Shown here one piece after another: positions 6,856 to 13,064 of a stretch of 15,138 nt of DNA. Below the pieces are notes generated by a model. The model saw only the letters and a program-made list of their open reading frames with translations. It was not told where the DNA came from and did no database searches. Position 1 is the stretch's first letter; each line of letters begins with the position of its first letter. This DNA is from JBAZWE01 sp041658605 (lineage in GTDB: Bacteria > Actinomycetota > Thermoleophilia > BMS3ABIN01). The DNA is taken from assembly GCA_041658605.1 (NCBI GenBank), contig JBAZZU010000041.1:1-15138 (forward strand), read 5' to 3'. The position numbers and the translations under genes are program-made.

Positions 6856-7109
6856 GCAGGAAATATCGGATTGTGATTGGTCTGCTGCTGAGTCTCGTTT
6901 TGATACTCGCGTTGAGCACGGTTGCATTTGCCGGCAACAGGGGTTCTAACTCTGATGATCACCGGGGAAACAAACCGGGTAAGTCTCAATACCATCGCTG
7001 CGACGATGACAATAAAGCCAGCAGCAATCAGTATGGCTGCAAAGAAGGCAATAAAGACAGAGATGATGACAGGGATGATGAAAGAGATGATGATAGAGAC
7101 GACGACTAG
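6852..7109 (+). CDS. Small secreted Asp-rich protein, unknown function
   Basis: An 85-aa protein with a clear signal peptide: MSRKYR, hydrophobic core 7-24, cleavage after AFA (A27). The mature part is about 58 residues, very polar, with two cysteines (C50 and C63) and a C-terminal acidic repeat DRDDDRDDERDDDRDDD. The acidic tail is built from imperfect GATGATGA-type DNA repeats (about 7057-7107), so its length may vary between strains. Acidic repeats suggest divalent-cation binding, but no known motif such as an EF hand is seen. GTG start with GGGGGTG upstream; an alternative in-frame start is not evident. It is convergent with the endonuclease III gene and shares its terminator. Origin, partner and function are unknown. 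Confidence 0.65.
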   Translation: MSRKYRIVIGLLLSLVLILALSTVAFAGNRGSNSDDHRGNKPGKSQYHRCDDDNKASSNQYGCKEGNKDRDDDRDDERDDDRDDD

Positions 7110-7151
7110 GACCGACACCAGGGGTCCTCGTCTTCGGATCTGATTCACTCA

Positions 7152-7167
7152 CGTTTTAATTAAAACG
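7152..7167. repeat. Perfect 16-bp AT-rich palindrome
   Basis: CGTTTTAATTAAAACG reads the same on both strands. It lies between the Asp-rich protein gene and the shared terminator. It may form a second weak hairpin of the convergent terminator, or be a protein site. Confidence 0.5.
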
Positions 7168-7177
7168 AAAACTGGCA

Positions 7178-7211
7178 GGACCGGCGCCGAAGGCGCCGGT
7201 CCTTCTTTATT
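7178..7211. terminator. Bidirectional intrinsic terminator between convergent genes
   Basis: A perfect 11-bp stem (7178-7188 with 7192-7202, GGACCGGCGCC/GGCGCCGGTCC) with a 3-nt loop, followed on plus by TTCTTTATT. On minus the loop reads as a C(TTCG)G-type tetraloop, and a T-rich tract (TTTTCGTTTT) follows after TGCCAG. It starts just beyond the stop codon of the endonuclease III gene and about 70 nt after the secreted protein gene, so it can serve both. Confidence 0.85.
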
Positions 7212-7866
7212 CCACGATGGCCGACGGGCAGAACGGCTCGATCACGCACTCGTCACAAAGCGGCCTGCCGGCCTTGCATACCTTGCGCCCGTGCAGAACG
7301 AGGTTGATATGGAAGGCGTATTTGTCATCCTGCGGGACGATGGCGTTGAAAATGACGTGGGCGCTCTCGCGGGTTGCGTCCTCCGGAAGAAAATCCAGAC
7401 GTTTGCCCAGTCTGAAGACGTGGGTATCGACCGGCATCACCGGCCTGCACAGTGCGAACATGAGCACGCAGGACGCGGTCTTTATGCCTACTCCCGGGTA
7501 GGCGGTCAGGTACTCGATAACTTCCCTGCTTTCCATCTTCTCCAGGAAATCCAGCGTCAGGTCTCCCTGTTCGGCAAGTATCCCCGCCAGCACCGTCCTG
7601 ATGTAGCGGGCCTTGGTGTCGGCCAGCCCGCCGCAGCGGATGGCGGCGGCGATGTCCGCCTCCCGGGCCCGTGACACCTTTTCCCAGCCGGGATATTTTT
7701 TCTTCAGGGCTTCCAGCGCCCGGCCGGCGTTGATGTCGGTGGTATTCTGCGAAAGGATCGTGAAGACAAGCTCTTCGACCGGCGGATAGCGCGGCGCCCA
7801 GCGCGGACGGAAATATTCACGGTCGAGGAACTTTATGATAAGCGGGAGACGCGCGGGTGTTACCAT
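7207..7866 (-). CDS. nth: Endonuclease III (DNA N-glycosylase/AP lyase)
   Basis: A 219-aa base-excision repair glycosylase that removes oxidised pyrimidines and nicks abasic sites. Visible: LSQNTTD near the N-terminus (39-45), the helix-hairpin-helix TAYPGVGIKTA with catalytic lysine K129, the catalytic aspartate D147 in PVDTHVFR, and the [4Fe-4S] cluster ligands C197-x6-C204-x2-C207-x5-C213. The sequence LSQNTTD and the K/D pair fit Nth rather than MutY, which lacks the lysine and has an extra C-terminal domain. The start ATG shares one base with the stop of the upstream kinase gene (TGATG), indicating translational coupling. It is the last gene of the operon and ends at the bidirectional terminator. 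Confidence 0.93.
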   Translation of the reverse strand: MVTPARLPLIIKFLDREYFRPRWAPRYPPVEELVFTILSQNTTDINAGRALEALKKKYPGWEKVSRAREADIAAAIRCGGLADTKARYIRTVLAGILAEQGDLTLDFLEKMESREVIEYLTAYPGVGIKTASCVLMFALCRPVMPVDTHVFRLGKRLDFLPEDATRESAHVIFNAIVPQDDKYAFHINLVLHGRKVCKAGRPLCDECVIEPFCPSAIVE

Positions 7867-8750
7867 CAGGCGTTTTCTCCGGCACAGATATTGAGGGCCC
7901 GTGGCACGATCATCAGGTTCATCGGCAGCTCTCCGATGATCTCGCCGTCGGTTTGCACCAGAACGGGTGAACCGGCGGGACAGCTTACCTCTACTGCCGG
8001 CGCGCGGAAATATTCGGCTGCCGAGTCGTCGATGCGTGATTTTCTCAAGGCGCCGATCCAGAAGTTAAGCATCTCCGCGAGACCCTTTTCCTTGAGCACG
8101 CAGATGTCGAACATGCCGTCAGTCATGCTGGCGTCCGGAGTCGGGCCGAAGCGGCCGCCGTAATATTTCGAATTGGCGACGACGACGAAGTATCCCTCGG
8201 TTTCATGGTCCATGGTTTTCACGCTCAGCAGCGGCAGGTCTTCCTGCATGAAGGTGACCAGTCCGGAAAGCGGAAAAGCCGCGTGCCTTATGGTTTTCTT
8301 AAGAACCGGGTTGATATTCTTGATCACCATCGCGTCAAACCCGATTCCGGCCATCAGGGCAAAGTAACGATCCCCGGCAAGACCGAGATCGACCGCCGTG
8401 GATTTTCCCTCAATGGCGAGAGCGCAGGCTTTTCCCACATTCATGGGGATGCCCATCTCGATGGCAAGCACGTTGGCTGTGCCGGTGGGGATGACAGCCA
8501 GTTCGGTCCGGGTTCCGGCGATACCGTTGATGACCTCGTTTAAGGTGCCGTCGCCCCCGGCGACGATGATCCGCGGGACGCCCCGTGATACGGCCAGCCG
8601 CGCCAGCTCGATGGCGGACCCGCTGTCGGTTGTCGGAAAAAGTTCGATCCGCGCGCCGAGCTTCCCCAGCGTATGCGCGGCCTTCATGGCCCGGCGATCG
8701 CCCGCGCCGGCGATGGGGTTATATATGAGTGGAAGGACGGCCCTTATCAA
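7866..8750 (-). CDS. Diacylglycerol/lipid kinase family protein (DAGK catalytic domain)
   Basis: A 294-aa member of the YegS/DgkB/sphingosine-kinase-like family, which phosphorylates lipids such as diacylglycerol at the inner membrane face. Hallmarks: NPIAG at 11-15, GGDGTLNEVING (65-76, nucleotide-binding), IPTGTANVLA (87-96), and a C-terminal beta-sandwich with PTPDASMTDGMFDI and QTDGE. The start is a TTG whose last two bases form part of the TGA stop of the upstream phosphatase gene (TTGA overlap), with GAGG about 10 nt upstream. No other in-frame start occurs before the NP motif. The exact lipid cannot be inferred. It is the middle gene of a tightly overlapped operon with nth. Confidence 0.9.
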   Translation of the reverse strand: MIRAVLPLIYNPIAGAGDRRAMKAAHTLGKLGARIELFPTTDSGSAIELARLAVSRGVPRIIVAGGDGTLNEVINGIAGTRTELAVIPTGTANVLAIEMGIPMNVGKACALAIEGKSTAVDLGLAGDRYFALMAGIGFDAMVIKNINPVLKKTIRHAAFPLSGLVTFMQEDLPLLSVKTMDHETEGYFVVVANSKYYGGRFGPTPDASMTDGMFDICVLKEKGLAEMLNFWIGALRKSRIDDSAAEYFRAPAVEVSCPAGSPVLVQTDGEIIGELPMNLMIVPRALNICAGENA

Positions 8751-9547
8751 GGCAGCGGCCTCGGTATCATCTGCCTGGAGGCGAAACCGACGTAGTCCGT
8801 GTAGCCTGCCGCTTTTGCATGGGAAAGAAGTCTGTCAAAATCCCTGGCTACGTGGGACGGCTTGTGCGAATCGGAGCCGAACGTGATGGGAACCCCGTGT
8901 TCGTGCATGATCTCGAGTATCTCCATGCCCGGGTATATCTCCTCCACCGGTTTGTGCAGACCCGACGAATTGAGTTCGATCGCCACCCCGCTTTTTGAAA
9001 GCGTCTCCGCGACACGGCTGTATAAAGGTTTTAAGTCCGACGTGGGCCGGTGGCCATATTTCTTGACCACATCAAGATGAGTCATGACATCGAACAGTCC
9101 CGTCCGCGCCGCATCCATCACCAGCCCGAAGTACATCTCGTAGACATCGTTGATGTCGCGCCGCTCGAACTCGAACTTGAAACGTGACTGGTCGATGCCC
9201 CAGCCGCCGATGAAGTGCACCGAGCCGTAGACATAATCGAAGTCGTATCGCGACAGGACTTCCGCCAGTTCGTCGGCATGCGTGCTTATATAGTCCGCCT
9301 CGATGCCAAGCCTGACGGGAAATTCGGGGTTCGCGCGTTGCAGCTCCTGTACCTGTTCTATATATAGAGGCAAGTCGGCGTGTGACATCGCGAGCGTCGG
9401 ATCATCGAGGTGGAAAAGCGGCAGATGGTCGGCGAATCCCATCTCCGGCAAGCCCAGTTTTCTCGCCGCAAGCACGTACTCTTCCATCGTTCCGCCGGCG
9501 TGGCCGCAGAAGGGTGTATGTATATGGTAGTCAGGCAGCCTGTTGAT
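8747..9547 (-). CDS. PHP-domain phosphatase (histidinol-phosphatase HisJ-like)
   Basis: A PHP-family metal-dependent phosphoesterase, closest in appearance to histidinol-phosphatase (HisJ/HisK type), which makes histidinol. The metal ligands are all present if translation starts upstream of the first ATG: H8/H10 in DYHIHTPF, H16, D40H41 in FADHLP, E83 in GIEADY, H111 in GSVHF, H157/D159 in THLD, D226/H228 in GSDSH. An ATG at 9487 would remove the first motif (HIH). An in-frame TGA at 9553-9551 leaves ATC (9547) and CTG (9538) as the only start-like codons; AGGAG (plus 9554-9558) is 6 nt before ATC, so ATC is chosen, giving 266 aa. No histidine genes are near, so the substrate is uncertain; other PHP phosphatases are possible. 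It begins the operon with the lipid kinase and nth. Confidence 0.87.
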   Translation of the reverse strand: MNRLPDYHIHTPFCGHAGGTMEEYVLAARKLGLPEMGFADHLPLFHLDDPTLAMSHADLPLYIEQVQELQRANPEFPVRLGIEADYISTHADELAEVLSRYDFDYVYGSVHFIGGWGIDQSRFKFEFERRDINDVYEMYFGLVMDAARTGLFDVMTHLDVVKKYGHRPTSDLKPLYSRVAETLSKSGVAIELNSSGLHKPVEEIYPGMEILEIMHEHGVPITFGSDSHKPSHVARDFDRLLSHAKAAGYTDYVGFASRQMIPRPLP

Positions 9548-9611
9548 GAGTCACTCCTGTTTCCGTTTGCCGATTTCAGGTTTTGCCCGGATCAATATCC
9601 GGTGTCGGGTA

Positions 9612-9620
9612 ATTATAGCA
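9612..9620 (-). promoter_or_regulatory. Extended -10 promoter of the phosphatase-kinase-nth operon
   Basis: On the minus strand TGCTATAAT (plus 9612-9620) gives a perfect -10 preceded by TG. Transcription would start near 9605, about 58 nt before the proposed ATC start. No good -35 is visible. Confidence 0.55.
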
Positions 9621-9652
9621 ACCGGAAGGCGGTGAGCAGGAATACTTAAGAC

Positions 9653-9694
9653 TTGCATTAGACTTATCAACCAGCTAAAATAATACTCGTCTAA
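9653..9694 (+). promoter_or_regulatory. Promoter with candidate operator upstream of the DtxR-type regulator
   Basis: TTGCAT (9653-9658), a 17-nt spacer and TAAAAT (9676-9681) form a plausible promoter. TTAG...CTAA (9658-9678, 13 nt between) overlaps it and TTAGAC (9658-9663) is mirrored by GTCTAA (9689-9694). DtxR/IdeR boxes have TTAG-N11-CTAA, so this is similar but not canonical; autoregulation by the downstream gene product is an inference. Confidence 0.45.
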
Positions 9695-9739
9695 CATTCT
9701 GTGTTCTACTGATTACATGGATTGAGTTGGAGGCGTTTA

Positions 9740-10411
9740 ATGACAGGCAACGATATTTTGACACCGGCCGTCGAGGAGTATCTCGAAGCCATTTACAAGA
9801 TGGCGCTCGATGGCCAGGTGATAGCGGCCCGCCTCGCGGAGCGGATGAGCGTCTCACCGCCGACGGTGGCCGACATGCTCAGGCGTCTATCGGACAACGG
9901 ATATGTGAAGACCAGCAGGCGCGAGGGCGTCCAGCTGACGAAGAAGGGCCAGGAGACTGCCGAGTCGCTCGTGCGCCGGCACCGGCTCTGGGAGAGGTTC
10001 CTGACCGACGTGCTCGGCCTTGAGTGGGACGCAGTCCATGAAGAGGCCTGCCGCCTGGAGCACGCCATGAGCCCGCAGGTGGAGGAAAAACTCTCCGAGA
10101 TCCTCGGCCATCCGGAAACATGCCCTCACGGGCACCCGATCCCCGGCACGCCGCGCGCCCGTAAACGTGAGAAAGAGGCCAAGCCTTTATCTGAACTCTG
10201 CGCCGGTGACAAGGCGATAATCGAACGCGTCTCGGAAGAGGAGCCCAAGCTGCTCCAGTATCTCGGGACGCTGGGACTGCTGCCGGACGCCAGAATCACC
10301 ATCAAGGAAATCGCTCCGTTCAAGGGCCCGATGCTCGTCCAGGTCTGCGGTGCCCAGTACGCTCTTGGCCAGGAAGTCGCGTCAAAAATCATGGTCAAGG
10401 CAAAAAAATAG
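9740..10411 (+). CDS. DtxR/MntR-family iron-dependent regulator with FeoA-like C-terminal domain
   Basis: A 223-aa metalloregulator. Residues about 5-70 form a winged helix (VSPPTVADMLRRL is the recognition helix), 75-145 the metal-binding dimerisation domain, and 150-223 an SH3/FeoA-like domain, a normal DtxR-type architecture. Ligands at DtxR positions: H81 and E85, H100, C104, E107, H108; CPHGHPIPG (128-136) is the usual signature. At the position of DtxR M10 there is E13 (VEEYLEAIY), more like MntR. The cysteine suggests Fe(II) response, probably repressing iron uptake. Start: ATG at 9740 with GGAGG 7 nt upstream; the TTG at 9722 is rejected. It lies 39 nt before feoB on the same strand, so the two probably form one unit. 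Confidence 0.93.
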   Translation: MTGNDILTPAVEEYLEAIYKMALDGQVIAARLAERMSVSPPTVADMLRRLSDNGYVKTSRREGVQLTKKGQETAESLVRRHRLWERFLTDVLGLEWDAVHEEACRLEHAMSPQVEEKLSEILGHPETCPHGHPIPGTPRARKREKEAKPLSELCAGDKAIIERVSEEEPKLLQYLGTLGLLPDARITIKEIAPFKGPMLVQVCGAQYALGQEVASKIMVKAKK

Positions 10412-10450
10412 CGCTGTTCCCACTTAAAGCCTGAATCGGAGTCAAAGCAA

Positions 10451-12478
10451 ATGCAGTTATCCTGTCACAGCGCCCTGAACAAACTACATAGCGATACGGA
10501 ATATACGATTGTCCTCGCGGGGAACCCCAACGTCGGCAAGTCCAGCATCTTCAACAGCCTGACCGGCATGGGCGTCGAGACCGCCAATTATCCGGGGAAA
10601 ACCGTCGAGCTCAACATGGCGACCACCTCCCTGGATGGCATGAAGATCGGCATTATCGACCTGCCTGGCACATATGCCCTGGGAACTGTTTCCGAGGATC
10701 AATGGGTGGCGCGGCAGGGTGTCCTCGATGGAAATCCCGATGCCGTCGTCATGGTGGTTGACGCCACGAACATGGCGCGAAACCTCTATATCGTTTTACA
10801 GTTTCTCGAGCTGGGTTACCCGCTGGTCATCGCGCTCAACGTCCTGGACGTTGCCCGTCGTGAAGGCCGCCATGTTAACATCAACAGGTTTTCAGAGCTA
10901 ATGGGTGTGCCGGTAATCCCGACTGTCGCCAACCGGGGAGAAGGCCTCGACGAGCTGATAATGGCAGCCACCGAAGTCGCGCGTACGCAGCTCAAACCGA
11001 AGCCTCTGGGAATATCATACGGGCTTGATGTTGAGAGCAATATCATGAAACTGACCGAGGCGATCGCCGCCGGCGGGCTTGACGACCCTTACGGATTGCC
11101 CCACCGGGCGCTGGCGCTGCTCCTGCTGGAAAAAGACCCCGAGTTCATCGAGCTGACGTCGGTTATGCCGGGCTGGGAGCCTGTACTCGAACTGGCATCA
11201 CAGCTGCGGGAGCTGATAGAAAAAGAGCACGGCCAGTCGGCGCACACGCGAATCGCTGGCGAACGGCACGCTCTGGCGGGCCTCATCGTCGATGAGGTGG
11301 AGACCCGCGAAGAGGCCGACAGGCCGGGCTGGGGCGAGCGGATGTGGCGCTTCACCACCAGCCCCATAACCGGAGTGCCCATCCTCATCATGGTGCTGGC
11401 GTTCACTTTCCTCCTGCTTTACTTCGTGGGCAGCACCCTGGCCGATGTCATGAGCGGTTTCTGGGGAGAATACATAGCACCGCCAGCCAAGGCGGCGATC
11501 GTGGGGCTGCTGGGCGACAACGTCGTCAGCCAGTCGCTCGAATGGGCGGTCTCGGGCATCGAAGCGGCGCTTACCGTCGGTATCCCATACGTCCTCGTCT
11601 TCTACATCCTCCTTGCGTTCATGGAAGACATGGGGTATCTGAACTCGGTTGCGTTCCTCACCGATTCGGTCATGCACAAATTCGGCATACACGGACGCGC
11701 GGCCATCCCCATCGTCGCCGGCGCAGGATGCAACGTTCCCGCCATCATGGGTACGCGCACGCTGACTACCATGAGGGAGAAGGTTATCGCGGGCACGCTC
11801 ATCGTGATGGTGCCCTGTAGCGCCCGTAACGCCATCATCTTCGGCGCCGTCGCGTTTTATTCAGGCTGGCAGTACGCATTGCTGCTGTACGTGATCATCG
11901 GGGTGCTCTGGGTCCTGATCGGCCTCGCGCTCAACAGGATCATACCGGGGCATCCAACCGGCCTGGTCATGGAGATGTTCCCTTTCCGCCGCCCGCATCT
12001 GGCTACTATCGTCAAGAAGACATGGTATCGCTTCAAGGATTTCATCTTCCTGGCTGTTCCGATCCTCCTCGCCGGCAGCGTCATCCTCGGGTCGATGCTG
12101 CAGACGGGAATACTCTACCGGGTCGCGGACGTGCTTTCACCAGTTGTGGAGGGATGGATGGGGCTGCCGGCGGTCGCCGGCATCACACTCATCATGGGGA
12201 TACTCCGCAAGGAGCTGGCGCTGCAGCTTTTGATAACCATTGCCATAGCATCCGGCGTGGCCGCCGACGCCCATGGCGACCTCAACCAGGTGATGACCAA
12301 TACCCAGCTGTTTATCTTCGCGCTTGTGTGCGCAATCTATATTCCATGCGCGGCCACCATCGCGGCCCTCGCCCGCGAACTCGGCTGGCGCCGTTCGATC
12401 TACATCATGATATTCACGGTTGCCCTGGCGGTGCTGATGGGCGGGCTCGTGAACCACGCCATCCTGGCCCTGAGCTGA
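10451..12478 (+). CDS. feoB: Ferrous iron transport protein B
   Basis: An inner-membrane Fe(II) transporter of 675 aa, typical of compact FeoB proteins. The N-terminal GTPase has G1 GNPNVGKS (24-31), G3 DLPG (70-73), G4 NVLD (130-133) and a G5-like TVANRGEG (158-165). A helical spacer follows (about 175-290), then the transmembrane region from 305. The gate motifs are present: GCNVPAIMGTR (C427), PCSARNAII (C456; most FeoB read CSARLPVY, so the flank is unusual) and IPCAATIAAL (C633). The start ATG has GGAG 9 nt upstream. No separate FeoA gene is seen, and the FeoA-like domain occurs only on the upstream regulator. Probably induced when iron is low by loss of that repressor. Cargo could be another metal, but Fe(II) is the default. 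Confidence 0.97.
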   Translation: MQLSCHSALNKLHSDTEYTIVLAGNPNVGKSSIFNSLTGMGVETANYPGKTVELNMATTSLDGMKIGIIDLPGTYALGTVSEDQWVARQGVLDGNPDAVVMVVDATNMARNLYIVLQFLELGYPLVIALNVLDVARREGRHVNINRFSELMGVPVIPTVANRGEGLDELIMAATEVARTQLKPKPLGISYGLDVESNIMKLTEAIAAGGLDDPYGLPHRALALLLLEKDPEFIELTSVMPGWEPVLELASQLRELIEKEHGQSAHTRIAGERHALAGLIVDEVETREEADRPGWGERMWRFTTSPITGVPILIMVLAFTFLLLYFVGSTLADVMSGFWGEYIAPPAKAAIVGLLGDNVVSQSLEWAVSGIEAALTVGIPYVLVFYILLAFMEDMGYLNSVAFLTDSVMHKFGIHGRAAIPIVAGAGCNVPAIMGTRTLTTMREKVIAGTLIVMVPCSARNAIIFGAVAFYSGWQYALLLYVIIGVLWVLIGLALNRIIPGHPTGLVMEMFPFRRPHLATIVKKTWYRFKDFIFLAVPILLAGSVILGSMLQTGILYRVADVLSPVVEGWMGLPAVAGITLIMGILRKELALQLLITIAIASGVAADAHGDLNQVMTNTQLFIFALVCAIYIPCAATIAALARELGWRRSIYIMIFTVALAVLMGGLVNHAILALS

Positions 12479-12645
12479 ATATGGGGGGTTTTCCATGGCA
12501 TTTGACGGCCGGGTCTTCCCGCCAGCTGTCTCTCAGGCAGACACCTCAAATGACCTCAGGATCCGCTCAAGTTTTTTACTGGTCTTCCCGATATACGGGC
12601 ACCACTCGAGGCTAAGCTCAATTTTTTGTGGGGGAGGTGACACAC

Positions 12646-12915
12646 ATGGCTATGGAAGCCAGTTTTAAAACCCAGCCCGTAAGGGCGAGGATCCTCACCG
12701 ACGAGTACGAGATTGAGGGCAACGTGCACGTCAAGCCGGGCTACTACAACGGCCGGGTATCGGATATCCTTAATGCTCCGGAAGCTGAATTCATCCCGGT
12801 GACGCAGGCGACATGCACCAGCCGCGCGTCAGAGGATTCCACCCCGATCGAGACAGACTGCACCATCGTACAGGTGAAAACCATCAAGATGGTCTTCCCA
12901 TTCGATGATGAGTGA
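12646..12915 (+). CDS. Conserved-looking small protein of unknown function (89 aa)
   Basis: A short soluble protein predicted from MAMEASFKTQPVRARI onward. It has alternating hydrophobic/charged strands, EYEIEGNVHVKPGYYNGRVSDILN in the middle (positions about 20-43) and an acidic end (FPFDDE); no signal peptide or membrane segment. The pattern I/VEGxxHV-x-GY...RxSDxLN...FxPVT resembles small domains of the DUF6812 sort, recalled by pattern only and not checked. The start has a near-perfect Shine-Dalgarno GGAGGTGA (12633-12640), 5 nt before ATG; the upstream GTG at 12628 overlaps that site and is rejected. It lies 167 nt after feoB with no clear terminator between, so readthrough is possible, but a link to iron is not shown. 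Confidence 0.75.
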   Translation: MAMEASFKTQPVRARILTDEYEIEGNVHVKPGYYNGRVSDILNAPEAEFIPVTQATCTSRASEDSTPIETDCTIVQVKTIKMVFPFDDE

Positions 12916-12941
12916 CGTTTATTAGGGGCACACCGCTTTGT

Positions 12942-12982
12942 CCATATTGTACAAAAACATCCTTGTTTTATTGTACAATTGG
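12942..12982. promoter_or_regulatory. TTGTACAA double-box operator upstream of the PucR-type regulator
   Basis: Two perfect TTGTACAA palindromes (12947-12954 and 12971-12978), centres 24 nt apart, sit in a larger imperfect inverted repeat: CCATATTGTACAAAAACA on the left mirrors TGTTTTATTGTACAATTGG on the right. A degenerate third box, TTGTACCAA, is at 13028-13036. They lie 30-120 nt before the regulator start codon. The same box occurs twice and a half more upstream of the next gene (14930-15018). Confidence 0.6.
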
Positions 12983-13064
12983 ATAAGAACTTTGCCTGTA
13001 TGAACGCATATCATATGGATAGTGCGTTTGTACCAAAGTCAAAAGATCAGGGGAGGACAAAGCG

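Noticed and set aside
9722..9740. TTG at 9722 as the regulator start (MSWRRLM...)
   Set aside because: It would place the Shine-Dalgarno GGAGG inside the coding region; ATG at 9740 has the site at the right distance and family-like N-terminus.
11344..11820. 158-codon plus-strand frame inside feoB
   Set aside because: Out-of-frame shadow in GC-rich DNA; feoB reads through without interruption.
12479..12627. Terminator between feoB and the 89-aa gene
   Set aside because: T-runs occur (about 12572-12577 and 12622-12627), but no stable hairpin directly precedes them; the GG-CGGG/CCCG-CC hairpin near 12510 lacks a T-run.
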